From contig OY969923.1 of assembly GCA_963704615.1 (NCBI GenBank), positions 1,922,001 through 1,986,000 on the forward strand: a stretch of DNA of 64,000 bases, read 5' to 3'. The number at the start of each line of letters is the position of its first letter. Position 1 is the stretch's first letter. The position numbers and the translations under genes were made by a program. Below the pieces are notes generated by a model. It ran no database searches. It was not told the DNA's origin and saw only the letters and a program-made list of their open reading frames with translations. This stretch comes from Bog-756 sp963704615. GTDB lineage: Bacteria > Actinomycetota > Acidimicrobiia > Acidimicrobiales > RAAP-2. Below are positions 1 to 8,814 of the stretch, in pieces.

Positions 1-4
1 GGAC

Positions 5-631
5 ATGGACGACAATCAGATCGCTGCGGCCTGCAAGGAGCTGGGGGCTGCCACCCTCGGTGAGTCCGGGGGCCTGACCATGCCCTCGAGGATGCGGGCG
101 GTGTGGCCGGGGGCGACACTGGCCGCGCCGGCCTTCCCGGTCAGCTGTACGCCGGGCGACAATCTTGCCGTGCACGTGGCCGTGACCAAGGCTCCTGGGG
201 GGTCGGCACTGGTCGTCGACGTGGGCGATGTCGCGGCCCGCGGCTACTGGGGTGAGGTCCTCACCACCGCGGCTCAGTCCGCGGGTGTGGCCGGACTGGT
301 CATCGATGGAGGGGTGCGGGACGTGGGCGCGCTGGAGAGACTGGGGTTTCCCGTCTTTTCGGCGACGATCGCCCTGCCGGGAGCAACCAAGTCGTCCCGT
401 GGCACGGTCGGCATCGCCACCACCGTGGCCGGGGTCCGGGTGGGTCCGGGGGACTGGGTGGTCGGCGACGTCGACGGGGTGGTCGTGCTCCCCGGCGCCC
501 GGATGGCGGAGATCCTGGCCGCCGGTCACAAGCGGGCTGCCGGCGAGGAGGGCTATTTCACCGCTCTCCGGCAGGGGGCCACCACTGTCGAACTCCTCAA
601 ATTGGATTCGAGTCTGATCGACGGCGTCTGA
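5..631 (+). CDS. RraA-like / HMG-aldolase family protein
   Basis: 208 aa. The family includes the RNase E regulator RraA and metal-dependent 4-hydroxy-4-methyl-2-oxoglutarate or oxaloacetate aldolases/decarboxylases. Family signatures are visible: GEVLTTAAQSAGVAG (83-97), DGGVRD (101-106; the Arg-Asp pair is catalytic and metal-binding in the aldolases), and GDWVVGDVDGVVVLP (149-163). Because it sits beside a ureidoglycolate-lyase-like gene, a CoA-transferase and an importer, a catabolic lyase role is more likely than RNase control. The ATG is only 4 bases from the window edge, so a longer N-terminus outside the window cannot be excluded, although the length is normal for the family. Confidence 0.8.
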   Translation: MDDNQIAAACKELGAATLGESGGLTMPSRMRAVWPGATLAAPAFPVSCTPGDNLAVHVAVTKAPGGSALVVDVGDVAARGYWGEVLTTAAQSAGVAGLVIDGGVRDVGALERLGFPVFSATIALPGATKSSRGTVGIATTVAGVRVGPGDWVVGDVDGVVVLPGARMAEILAAGHKRAAGEEGYFTALRQGATTVELLKLDSSLIDGV

Positions 632-670
632 TCCACGGCCCGCCCTGGATCGACGGCGGGGCCGGCAGCC

Positions 671-1060
671 TCAGTGGTTGGTGTAATCGATGGGGCCGGC
701 ACCCTTGACGCCGATGGCGAAGCAGAAGCAATGGATCGACGCGTTGTCGCTGACCGGGCGCAGACTGTGCACCGCGTCCGGTGGGATGTGGACCAGGTCC
801 CCTTGGGCGATCGGGCGATCCTCGCCCGAGATGGTCATGATCCCCCGGCCCCGCAGTACGTAATAGAACTCGTGGGTGGGGTGGGAATGGGGGTCGACGT
901 AACCGCCGCCCGCCACTTCGAACTCGTTGACCAGCTCGAGGAACCCCCCGTCGGTCTGCTCCTTCATCTCCCGCGACTTCACCATCCACCATACGGGCAC
1001 CGTCCCGTTGTGCTCGACGACAGGGGCGACATCTTCGATGTTGCGCACGTCCATCACCAT
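671..1060 (-). CDS. Small cupin-domain protein
   Basis: 129 aa, a single-domain cupin. Motif 1 is clear at 58-73 (H58, H60, E64, then GRG) and motif 2 at 87-98 (GDLVHIPPDAVH, H98), giving the usual 3-His/1-Glu metal site in a small beta-barrel. The ATG is preceded by a strong GAGGAGG. The gene is convergent with the RraA-like gene and divergent from the ureidoglycolate-lyase-like gene. The substrate cannot be told from sequence; it may be a small dioxygenase, an isomerase or a ligand-binding protein of the same pathway. Confidence 0.8.
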   Translation of the reverse strand: MVMDVRNIEDVAPVVEHNGTVPVWWMVKSREMKEQTDGGFLELVNEFEVAGGGYVDPHSHPTHEFYYVLRGRGIMTISGEDRPIAQGDLVHIPPDAVHSLRPVSDNASIHCFCFAIGVKGAGPIDYTNH

Positions 1061-1173
1061 GTGGCCTCCTCTGTTGGAACTGGGAGGAGCTCGGAGGAGC
1101 TCCGTCGGGCGCCGTCAGTCACACCCGATGTTAGGTTGAACCGTCACACTAGATCGTCCCTGGAGCGTGCGAC

Positions 1174-1677
1174 ATGGCCGACACCGCCCGCCGGATCACC
1201 CCGGTCGACATCTCCGCCGAGGCTTGGGCCCCGTTCGGCTGGTTGCCGGTGACCGACACCGATCCGAAGGACGGCGAACAGGTGCTCGAATTCGCCTGGC
1301 AGGACGTCCATGTCAATCGCATCGGACACCGACGTGACGAAGTGCCAGCCGTTCCCGGTGGCCTCCGCTGCGAAACTCTCTTCCGGCACGACACCCACAC
1401 CCAGGTGGTGATGCCTCTCGATGTCGCCGCCGTGGTGGTGGTGGCGCCGTCTGCTCTCGAGATCAACTCGCCGGCCGACGTGGATCAGGTGCGCGCCTTC
1501 GTGATTCCGACCTTGTCGGCGATCGTCCTGCACCGGGGGACCTGGCACTGGGGGCCCTACCCGGTCGGTGCCGAGTCGGTGGAGCTGTTCAACGTCCAAG
1601 GGTTGCGGTACCGCGAGGACAATGCCAGTGTCGACCTCGCCGCATTGGGCGCCTCCGTCGACGTCCTGATGGACTGA
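1174..1677 (+). CDS. Ureidoglycolate lyase-like (AllA family) protein
   Basis: 167 aa, matching the length and layout of the AllA family, a cupin-like fold that releases urea from ureidoglycolate. Recognisable blocks are LFRHDTHTQVVMPLD (around 69-83), the GTWHWGPYP region (around 127-135), and the terminal YREDNASVDL. No allantoinase, allantoicase or urease gene is nearby, so purine breakdown is not supported. Many actinobacterial members sit in unrelated catabolic clusters and may act on other hydroxy or keto acids. It lies 20 bases upstream of the CoA-transferase gene and is probably co-transcribed with it. Confidence 0.7.
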   Translation: MADTARRITPVDISAEAWAPFGWLPVTDTDPKDGEQVLEFAWQDVHVNRIGHRRDEVPAVPGGLRCETLFRHDTHTQVVMPLDVAAVVVVAPSALEINSPADVDQVRAFVIPTLSAIVLHRGTWHWGPYPVGAESVELFNVQGLRYREDNASVDLAALGASVDVLMD

Positions 1678-1697
1678 CGTCAGGCCGTCCGCAGATC

Positions 1698-3371
1698 ATG
1701 ACCGAGGTCGGCGTCTCACTGGGCGAAGCCGTCGAGCGACACGTCCTTCCGGGCGATGCCGTCCACGTCATGATGGGCCACAGCCGGTGGACGGCGGGAG
1801 CCCGGGAGACCGCTCGCCAGTTCTGGGGAACCGACGCCGGGCTGACCTTGATCATGACCAGCCTCGGCGCTCTGGGCGCCCTCTTCTTCCGAGGGTCGAT
1901 GCTGCGCAAGGTCGTCACGGCCTATTCGGGCAACAGCTTCCCCTCGTACGCCCCCAACCCCATCTTCAAGAGGGCCTACGAGTCCGGCGAGGTGGAGCTC
2001 GAGCACTGGTCGATCCTGACCCTCAGCCAACGACTCGAGGCCGCAGCCCGCGGCCTCCCGGCCTTGGTCACTGGCTCGGTCGTCGGCTCGAGCCTGGCCC
2101 ACAGTGCCGATTTCACCACGGTCGACTCTCCGTTCGGAACGGTGGGCCTGCTCGCTCCTCTTGTTCCGGACGTGGCGCTCTGTCACGCCGCCCTATCCGA
2201 TGCCCGCGGCAACCTGGTCATGTCCGAGCCCATGCTCGAAGGGACCTGGGGAGCCTGGGCGGCCCGGCGGGGAGTGGTGGCCACGGTGGAGAGGATCGTG
2301 GACGACCTCTCCGGTCTGGGCCACCGCGTCCGCATTCCCGCCCACCGGGTGCTGGCCGTGGTCGAGGCACCTTTCGGTGCCCACCCGGGAGGGACGTACG
2401 CACCCGACCTGCCGGTGGCAGGGTACGGCGAGGACATCCCCTTCTGGATCGACGCCGCCGCCGCCGCCCGTGGCGATTTCGATGCCTGGGCCCGGAAGAA
2501 CCTCCTCGATCCTCCTGACCATGCCGCCTATTTGGCCCGCTTGGGTGATGACCGCCTGGCCGGTCTCCGACGGCTGTCGGACCCCGAATCGTGGCGTCTG
2601 GACGCCGAAGCCCATCCGCTGCCCGAGGAGGACCCGATCAGCGACTGGGAGACGGCGGCCGCCTTGGGGGCGCGGGAGGTCTCGTCCATGGTGTCCGAGC
2701 ACGGCGCCGATGGGGTGCTGGCTGGCGCGGGCGTGGCCAACCTGGCCGCCTGGGTGGCCGTTGCCCGGTGCCGGGCGTCCGGAGTCCCGGTCTGTCTCAC
2801 CGCCGAGCTCGGATTGTGGGACTACACGCCCACGCCGGCCGACCCCTACATTTTCAACCACCGCGTCTTTCCGGGGACGTCGTTCCTCTCCGATGCCTCG
2901 ACGGTCCTCGGCATGATGGTGGGCGGCCCCGGGACCGTGACCATCGGATGCTTGGGGGCGGCCGAGGTCGATCGGGCAGGGAACCTCAACTCCACCCGGT
3001 TGGGCGATGGCCGGTTTCTGGTGGGGTCCGGCGGGGCCAACGACGTGGCCAGCCGGGCCGCGGCCTGCGTGGTGGTCACCCTGGGGCGGCCCCAAAGGCT
3101 GCCGGCCGAGGTGTCCTATGTCACCGCCCCCGGGCAGAGGGTGACCGCGGTGGTCACCGACCGTGGCATTCTCCGCAAGCTCGACGGGAGGCTGCAGGTG
3201 GCCGCGGTGCCGGCCGGGACAGGATCGCTCGATGAGAGGGTCCGGGCCCTGGTGGCGTCCTGTGGGTGGGTACCCGACGTGGCCCGGGACGTTTTCGAGC
3301 TGGATGCCGTGACCCTGGCCGAGGTGCTCGAGCTCCGGCAATTCGATCGTCGCCGTCAGTTCCTCTCCTGA
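1698..3371 (+). CDS. Fused two-domain CoA-transferase (GctA-GctB type)
   Basis: 557 aa; both halves of a family I CoA-transferase lie in one chain. The A-like half (about 1-270) has SLGALGALFF (55-64) and a Gly/Ser-rich SGNSFPSY segment. The B-like half starts near 320, with AGAGVANLAAWVAV (342-355) and TAELGLWDYTP (368-378). E370 is my candidate for the catalytic Glu that forms the glutamyl-CoA thioester, judged by position only. Distant relatives IpdAB are ring-cleaving hydrolases, so transferase activity is not certain. The last six codons plus stop form the first copy of a 23-bp tandem repeat. Confidence 0.75.
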   Translation: MTEVGVSLGEAVERHVLPGDAVHVMMGHSRWTAGARETARQFWGTDAGLTLIMTSLGALGALFFRGSMLRKVVTAYSGNSFPSYAPNPIFKRAYESGEVELEHWSILTLSQRLEAAARGLPALVTGSVVGSSLAHSADFTTVDSPFGTVGLLAPLVPDVALCHAALSDARGNLVMSEPMLEGTWGAWAARRGVVATVERIVDDLSGLGHRVRIPAHRVLAVVEAPFGAHPGGTYAPDLPVAGYGEDIPFWIDAAAAARGDFDAWARKNLLDPPDHAAYLARLGDDRLAGLRRLSDPESWRLDAEAHPLPEEDPISDWETAAALGAREVSSMVSEHGADGVLAGAGVANLAAWVAVARCRASGVPVCLTAELGLWDYTPTPADPYIFNHRVFPGTSFLSDASTVLGMMVGGPGTVTIGCLGAAEVDRAGNLNSTRLGDGRFLVGSGGANDVASRAAACVVVTLGRPQRLPAEVSYVTAPGQRVTAVVTDRGILRKLDGRLQVAAVPAGTGSLDERVRALVASCGWVPDVARDVFELDAVTLAEVLELRQFDRRRQFLS

Positions 3372-3440
3372 GTCGCCGTCAGTTCCTCTCCTGAGTCGCC
3401 GTCAGTTCCTCTCCTGAGTCGGCGTCAGTTCTCTCCTGAG
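3351..3440 (+). repeat. 23-bp tandem repeat, about 3.9 copies
   Basis: Three identical 23-bp units (3351-3373, 3374-3396, 3397-3419) are followed by a degenerate 21-bp copy (3420-3440). The first unit is coding: it gives the last residues RRQFLS and the TGA of the CoA-transferase. Later copies are downstream of the stop. The gene's own 3' end has therefore been copied in tandem. Confidence 0.95.
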
Positions 3441-3553
3441 GTCACCACCTCAGGGCGTCCACGCAGGGTGGCGACGACCGCCCGACGACCCGCCAGCTGC
3501 CCTCGCTCAGGGCCGATGCCCCGTTACGATGCGGATGAGCCGGGGAGCTACGG

Positions 3554-3582
3554 TTGACATCAGTAACATTCCTGTCATAGAA
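3554..3582 (+). promoter_or_regulatory. Candidate sigma-A promoter for the Liv importer operon
   Basis: A TTGACA -35 box (3554-3559) is followed after 17 bases by a weak -10-like ATAGAA (3577-3582). Just downstream are two short inverted repeats (CCTGT...ACAGG and GGCCCGACGTTCGGCC). The rest of the 317-bp gap 3372-3688 holds only the tandem repeat and no convincing gene. Confidence 0.45.
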
Positions 3583-3688
3583 ACAGGCCCGACGTTCGGC
3601 CTGTGTCGTCGATGTCCTCGGCGGCGGCGCACGTCGTCGGGTTCACTACAGGGTCCGGGTGGGATTCCGGTGCCGAGAAAGAGTGACA

Positions 3689-5035
3689 ATGGGGGAACAC
3701 CGGGGGAGTTGGGTTTGGCCGGCGGCGCTGGCAGTTGTCATCGCCGTCGTTCTGGCGGGCTGCTCATCGAACAGCAGTAGCCCCACCACCACCGGAGCGA
3801 GCACGACGTCTCCCTCGACCACCAACGGTTCGTCGTCGAATTATGGCCCCGGAGTGACAGCGACGTCGATCAACGTGGGGGCCATCTCGACCCTGACCGG
3901 CTCCATCGCCTCCGACTTCAATGGCCTGGCCCCGGGCGTGCAGGCCTACTTCGACATGGTCAATGCCCAAGGGGGCATCAACGGGCGCAAGTTGAACCTG
4001 GCCTGGAACCTTGACGACGGCGGATCCCCCAGCCAGTTCACCCAGCTCACCCATACCCTGATCGATCAGGACCACGCCTTCGCCGTGATGGTGGCGTCGT
4101 ACTGGTTCACCCCCAACTACTTCGTCGAGACCAAGACCCCGACCTACGGCTACAACGTGAGCGGCAACTGGGCCACTGCGCCCAATCTGTACGGCGCCGG
4201 AGGTGACTCCGTCCAGAATTACTCGGCTGGCGTGCCTTTCTACGCCTACGCCATGAAACAGACCCACTCCAAGTCGGCGGCCGTCATCAGCTACGGGCCC
4301 TCGATCACCTCCTCCTACGACGCCTGCAACACCGCGGCGACCGTCCTCAAGCAGAACGGGTACACCGTCAGCTACGAGGATTACGGCGCTCAGCTCGGGG
4401 GTAGCTACTCGTCGGCCGTGCAACGGATGCAGCAAAGCGGAACCGACTTCGTGATGTCCTGCATGCAGGAATCGGACAACATCACCTTGGCCCGGGACCT
4501 CCAGCAGTACGGGCTCAAGGTCACTCAGCTGTGGCTGAACGGTTACGACCGGTCGCTCCTCAGCCAGTACAGCAGTCTGATGCAGGGTGTCTACATGAAC
4601 CTCTCGGGGACGGTGCCCTACGAGGTCGGCACCAGTGATCCGACGTTGTACCCGGGCATGGCGTCGTATCTGGCTGCGATGAACAAGTACGAACCGGCCT
4701 TCACCTACAACGGGGTGGCCGTCCAGGGCTGGCAGTCGGCGGCTCTGCTGGCCGATGCCATCAAGGCGGCGGGGAACGACCTCACCCAGGCCAACATCAT
4801 CAACATCACCAACCACTTCACGGCCAACAGCAGCGGGGGACTGTCCACCGTGACCAACTGGGAGACGGCCCACACCACGACGACCTATCCCACCTGCTCC
4901 GCCTTCGTACAGGTCCGCAGCGCGAAGTTCGTCCCGATCTGGGCTCCGGGGAAGCAGGTCTTCGTCTGCCTGGGCGAGAACAGCACGAAGAACCCGGTGC
5001 CGGTCACACCACCTGCTGGCACCCCGGGGGCATGA
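3689..5035 (+). CDS. Liv-type ABC transporter substrate-binding lipoprotein
   Basis: 448 aa. The chosen ATG has GAGAAAGAG upstream and puts a lipoprotein signal in the right place: a hydrophobic stretch, then VVLAGC with the lipidated Cys at 25. A Ser/Thr-rich linker follows, then a periplasmic-binding-protein type I domain with the hallmark QGGINGRKLNL segment. Extracytoplasmic and membrane-anchored, it should deliver ligand to the fused permease directly downstream. Family ligands include branched-chain amino acids, amides and aromatic or aliphatic acids; the cluster suggests an organic acid. An in-frame ATG 30 bases upstream would spoil the signal peptide. Confidence 0.88.
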   Translation: MGEHRGSWVWPAALAVVIAVVLAGCSSNSSSPTTTGASTTSPSTTNGSSSNYGPGVTATSINVGAISTLTGSIASDFNGLAPGVQAYFDMVNAQGGINGRKLNLAWNLDDGGSPSQFTQLTHTLIDQDHAFAVMVASYWFTPNYFVETKTPTYGYNVSGNWATAPNLYGAGGDSVQNYSAGVPFYAYAMKQTHSKSAAVISYGPSITSSYDACNTAATVLKQNGYTVSYEDYGAQLGGSYSSAVQRMQQSGTDFVMSCMQESDNITLARDLQQYGLKVTQLWLNGYDRSLLSQYSSLMQGVYMNLSGTVPYEVGTSDPTLYPGMASYLAAMNKYEPAFTYNGVAVQGWQSAALLADAIKAAGNDLTQANIINITNHFTANSSGGLSTVTNWETAHTTTTYPTCSAFVQVRSAKFVPIWAPGKQVFVCLGENSTKNPVPVTPPAGTPGA

Positions 5036-5076
5036 CCCCGACACCAGCCGGGCCCAGGTAGGAGCCGGCGCGGGAC

Positions 5077-7134
5077 GTGGAGCAGTTCCTTGGTTTCGCC
5101 ATCCCGGGCATTCCCTATGGCTGTACTTACGCCATGGTCGCCGTCGGACTGGTTCTCACCTACCAGGCCACCGGGGTGTTCAACTTCGCCTTCGGGGCCC
5201 AGGCCTACACCTCGGCCTTCATCTTCACGTTGTTGGTGCAGAACGAGCACATGCCGATCTGGTTGGCATTCCTCATCTCGGTCGTCCTGCTGGCGCCCGC
5301 TCTGGGCCTGGCCTTCGACCGCTACCTGTTCCGCAAGATCCCCAACGCCAACACCACGGCCAAGTTGGTCACCGGGATCACCCTGTTCGTAGGGATCCCG
5401 GCCCTCCTCCCGGTCATCTTCGGCAGCAAGAACCAGTACAACCCCCCGAGTGTCCTGTTCAATCCGGACACCGTCTACTTCCGCGTCGCCGGTACGCCGA
5501 TCAACGGGATCACGATGAGTGCGGTGGTGGCCACCGCTGTCGTCCTGGCGGCCCTGGTCGTCCTCATGCGCTTCACCAATCTCGGGCTGCAGATGCGCGG
5601 GGCGGTCGAGAGCCGACGCCTGGTCCAGCTCGACGGGGTCAACGCCGGCAGGGTCGTCGCCGTGGCCTGGGCCATCTCCAGCTTGATGGCCGGACTGGCG
5701 GGTGTGCTTCTGGCCCCGATCTACGGTCAGCTCCAGGCCCAGGACTATGCAACCCTGATGGTGGCCGCCTTCGCCGCAGCGGCGTGGGCCGTCCTGCGCT
5801 CCATGCCCATCGCCGCCCTGGTGGCGATCCTCATCGGCATCACCGACACCGTTCTGCAGGGCTATCTGCCGGCCAGCAGCGTCTGGTCGTCAGCCACCCT
5901 CTCCTCCTTGCCTTTCGTCGTGTTGATTTTGGCCCTCCTCATCGTGCCGGGTCTGCGCAAGCTCGGTGATGCCAAGGACCCGCTGGCTTCTATCGACCCA
6001 CCCACACCGCCGACCACCGCCGCCCTTCGTGCCCCCCAGCTCGATCGCATCATCAAGGTGCTCTGGTACGTGCTGCTGGGCGCCTTCATCGTGTCCATGC
6101 TCACCTGGATGCCCAAAACCTGGGAAAACGTCTTCAACGCCGGCTTGGCCTTCTCGGTGATCTTCCTCTCCATCACCCTCATCACCGGCATGGGAGGTCA
6201 GCTCTCGCTGTGCCAGGCCACGTTGGCCGGCGTCGGCGCCTTCACCGCGGCCCAACTGGCCAGCCACCTGGGCCTCAGCCTGCTCGTCGGCGGCCTGGTG
6301 GGCGCGGTGGCGGCGGGGGCGGTGGCCGTCATCCTCGCCGTGGCCTCGCTGCGTCTGCGAGGACTCGGTCTGGCCCTGATGACCATCGCCGCGGCCCTGT
6401 TCTTCGACAGCGCCATCTTTCCCCAGCTGTCCAACAGCAACGGCGGTCCGCTGAGCGTGGAACCGAAATGGGTGAGCTTCGGGATCCTGAACCCCGACGG
6501 CCATGCCTTCTTCGTGCTGGCCATGATCGTGCTGATCGTCTGCGTGGTGGGCATGCTCCTCGTGCGCAAAGGGACGACCGGGCGCTATCTGGCGGCCATG
6601 CGTGGCAGCGAGACGGCGGCCGCCGGGCTGGGCATCAACCTGACCTGGCAACGGGTCTTGATCTTCGCCCTGTCCGGCGTGGTAGCCGGAATCGGCGGCA
6701 CCCTCCTGACCATCCAGCAGCAGTCGGTCACCGCCGAGGGGTTCAACTACGAGTTCTCCCTGGCCTTCGTGGTCATCGTGGTCACCACCGGCGTCTCCAC
6801 GGTGGAGGGCGCCATCAACGCCGGCTTCGGGTTCGTGGTCATCCAGCAGCTCCTGACCTATCTCCCTCCCCGTTTCGGGGGCAATAGCCTTGTCTTCGTG
6901 CTGTTTGCCTTCGGTGCCATCAATTACGCGGCCCATCCGGAAGGGGTGCTCGAGTTCCAGAAGCGGCGTTGGACACAGCGCATGGAGCGTCTGGTCTTCC
7001 ACACCGGCGACCCCCCGGCGGCCCCGGGCGGGCCGGCCCTCCTCGGGGCGCTCGGCGGGGGAGGCAGCGGTCCGGCCAACGGCGGCGCCAGCCGTACCCT
7101 GACCGACCCGGAAAAGGTGCCCGGCCGTGGCTGA
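5077..7134 (+). CDS. Fused LivH-LivM branched-chain-type ABC permease
   Basis: 685 aa, against roughly 300 for separate LivH or LivM. The N-terminal half (about 1-290) is LivH-like: it starts in a membrane helix, has the NFAFGAQAYTSAF block near 45, and carries the EAA-like VESRRLVQLDGVN loop. The C-terminal half (about 325-620) is LivM-like, with TLITGMGGQLSLCQATLAGVGAF and RGSETAAAGLGIN. A Gly/Pro-rich cytoplasmic tail follows. The GTG start has GGAG upstream, and the next gene's GTG overlaps the 3' end by 8 bases. One chain thus supplies both halves of the pore. A second fusion of the same kind lies at 46756-48729. Confidence 0.9.
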   Translation: MEQFLGFAIPGIPYGCTYAMVAVGLVLTYQATGVFNFAFGAQAYTSAFIFTLLVQNEHMPIWLAFLISVVLLAPALGLAFDRYLFRKIPNANTTAKLVTGITLFVGIPALLPVIFGSKNQYNPPSVLFNPDTVYFRVAGTPINGITMSAVVATAVVLAALVVLMRFTNLGLQMRGAVESRRLVQLDGVNAGRVVAVAWAISSLMAGLAGVLLAPIYGQLQAQDYATLMVAAFAAAAWAVLRSMPIAALVAILIGITDTVLQGYLPASSVWSSATLSSLPFVVLILALLIVPGLRKLGDAKDPLASIDPPTPPTTAALRAPQLDRIIKVLWYVLLGAFIVSMLTWMPKTWENVFNAGLAFSVIFLSITLITGMGGQLSLCQATLAGVGAFTAAQLASHLGLSLLVGGLVGAVAAGAVAVILAVASLRLRGLGLALMTIAAALFFDSAIFPQLSNSNGGPLSVEPKWVSFGILNPDGHAFFVLAMIVLIVCVVGMLLVRKGTTGRYLAAMRGSETAAAGLGINLTWQRVLIFALSGVVAGIGGTLLTIQQQSVTAEGFNYEFSLAFVVIVVTTGVSTVEGAINAGFGFVVIQQLLTYLPPRFGGNSLVFVLFAFGAINYAAHPEGVLEFQKRRWTQRMERLVFHTGDPPAAPGGPALLGALGGGGSGPANGGASRTLTDPEKVPGRG

Positions 7135-7897
7135 CGGCGCCCCGCTCCTCCGGGTGACCGAGGTCACCAAGTCGTTTGGCGGGGTCACCGCCGTCGAGAA
7201 CGTGTGCTTCGACGTCGAAGCAGGCGAGAGCGTCGGGTTGGTCGGGCCCAATGGGGCCGGCAAGACGACACTGTTCAATTGCATCTGTGGGCAGATCCAG
7301 CCCCAACGGGGGAGCGTGGAGCTCTCCGGCCGTGAGCTCCTGGAGATGCCCACCTACCGGCGGGCCCGGTTGGGAATCGGCCGGACCTATCAGCGGGTCG
7401 AGGTGTTTCCGGACATGACCGTGCGCGACCACCTCCTGGTGGCGGAGCGGGCACGTCGGCGCGAGGGCCGCCTCTGGAAGGATCTCTGCAACCGCAGCGA
7501 TCCGACCTCGGACGAGAGGCACCGGGTGGCCGCGGTGCTCGAACTGGTCGGAATCGAGGGCCTGGCCGACGCCCCCGTCTCGACCCTGGGTCTGGGCTCG
7601 TGCCGCCTGGTGGAGCTGGCCCGGGCCCTCGTGGCCGACCCGGTGCTGCTGCTGGCCGACGAGCCGTCGTCCGGCCTGGACATCCACGAGACCCGGGAGC
7701 TGTCCCAGGTTCTGAAGAAGCTTCAGCGTGAGCGGGGCATGGCGGTCCTGCTCGTCGAGCACGACCTGGGCATGGTGGCGTCGGTGGTGGACCGGACCAT
7801 CGTGATGAACCTGGGCGCGGTCATCGCCGAAGGGACCTTCGACGAGGTGATGGCCGACACCTCGGTCCGACAGGCCTATCTCGGAATTGGCGCATGA
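7127..7897 (+). CDS. livG: LivG-type ABC ATPase
   Basis: 256 aa. Walker A is GPNGAGKT (40-47) and Walker B is LLLADEPSSGLD. The signature loop is atypical: LGLGSCRLVELARAL replaces LSGGQ, a degenerate form seen in some LivG-type subunits. The C-terminal IAEGTFDEVMADTSVRQAYLG is the standard LivG ending. It overlaps the permease upstream by 8 bases and LivF downstream by 4, so it is translationally coupled and should form a heterodimeric motor with LivF. Confidence 0.9.
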   Translation: MADGAPLLRVTEVTKSFGGVTAVENVCFDVEAGESVGLVGPNGAGKTTLFNCICGQIQPQRGSVELSGRELLEMPTYRRARLGIGRTYQRVEVFPDMTVRDHLLVAERARRREGRLWKDLCNRSDPTSDERHRVAAVLELVGIEGLADAPVSTLGLGSCRLVELARALVADPVLLLADEPSSGLDIHETRELSQVLKKLQRERGMAVLLVEHDLGMVASVVDRTIVMNLGAVIAEGTFDEVMADTSVRQAYLGIGA

Positions 7898-8814
7898 GCG
7901 CGGTCACCGGGGGTCCGGCTCTCGGCAACACGGTGGCGGACACCGCCCCCGGCGGCGAGGCGGCCCCGGCCCTGGAGGTCGACCACGTCAGCGCCAGCTA
8001 CGGGCCGTACCGGGCCCTGTTCGACGTCAGCTTTTCGGTTCCCGCTGGTGGTGTCACCGCCCTGATCGGCTCCAACGGAGCCGGCAAGTCGACGGTGTCC
8101 CGGGTGGTGACCGGCCTGCTCCCCAGCACGACCGGCGCCATCCGGTTGAACGGTCGGAACATCACCGGACTGGCCGCCTACAAGATCGCCCGGGCGGGAA
8201 CGGCCCACGTGCCCGAGGGCCGGGGGGTGTTCGCCAGCCTGACCGTCGAGGAGAACCTGCGGCTGGTCTTCCGTCAGCGGGGCGGTCGCCAGTGTGTCCC
8301 CGACGCGCTGTCACGGGCCTACGAGGCGTTCCCCGTGCTGGGCCAGCGTCACAGTCAGCTGGGTGGAACCCTGTCCGGCGGTGAGCAGCGAATTCTCTCC
8401 TTGGCCAAGGTTCTGGTCCTCCCCCCCAGCCTGTTGGTGGCCGACGAGATCTCTCTCGGTCTGGCTCCTGTGGTCATCGACGCCGTCTACGAGGGATTGC
8501 GAGAGATCAACCGAGCGGGAACCGCCTTGCTGGTGGTCGAGCAACAGGTGGACCGGGTCCTCGACATGGCCACCACGGCTGTCGTCCTCGAGCACGGATC
8601 GGTTGCCTACAGCGGGAACTCCGACGGAGCCATGGCCGCGGTGGAGCAGGTCATGGCCGCCCGCGGCGAGAGGGCCGTCGACGTGGACTGGAGCACGGTG
8701 GATCGGAGCCCGTCAGCGGACAGTGGAGGGAAGGGCCGTCATATCCTGGGCCATGCCGCCAACGGCACCCCGGAGGAGCCGCAGGCCACCCCCGAAGGAG
8801 AGGAGCGACCGTGA
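7894..8814 (+). CDS. livF: LivF-type ABC ATPase
   Basis: 306 aa, with about 27 extra residues before the ATPase fold and about 50 low-complexity residues after it. Walker A is GSNGAGKST (59-67), the signature LSGGEQRILSLAKVL is intact, and Walker B is LLVADEISLGLAP, typical of LivF. The start overlaps LivG by ATGA and the stop overlaps the thiolase GTG, so receptor, permease, LivG, LivF and thiolase read as one operon. Confidence 0.9.
   Translation: MSAVTGGPALGNTVADTAPGGEAAPALEVDHVSASYGPYRALFDVSFSVPAGGVTALIGSNGAGKSTVSRVVTGLLPSTTGAIRLNGRNITGLAAYKIARAGTAHVPEGRGVFASLTVEENLRLVFRQRGGRQCVPDALSRAYEAFPVLGQRHSQLGGTLSGGEQRILSLAKVLVLPPSLLVADEISLGLAPVVIDAVYEGLREINRAGTALLVVEQQVDRVLDMATTAVVLEHGSVAYSGNSDGAMAAVEQVMAARGERAVDVDWSTVDRSPSADSGGKGRHILGHAANGTPEEPQATPEGEERP

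Noticed and set aside
1174..1677. Purine (allantoin) degradation locus
   Set aside because: Only one AllA-like gene; allantoinase, allantoicase and urease genes are absent.
5890..7353. Long minus-strand frame opposite the LivHM permease (also 3764-5044, 46759-48621, 2193-3341)
   Set aside because: Antisense shadows in very GC-rich DNA: no recognisable domain, His/Gln/Gly-rich composition, and each covers a well-supported gene.
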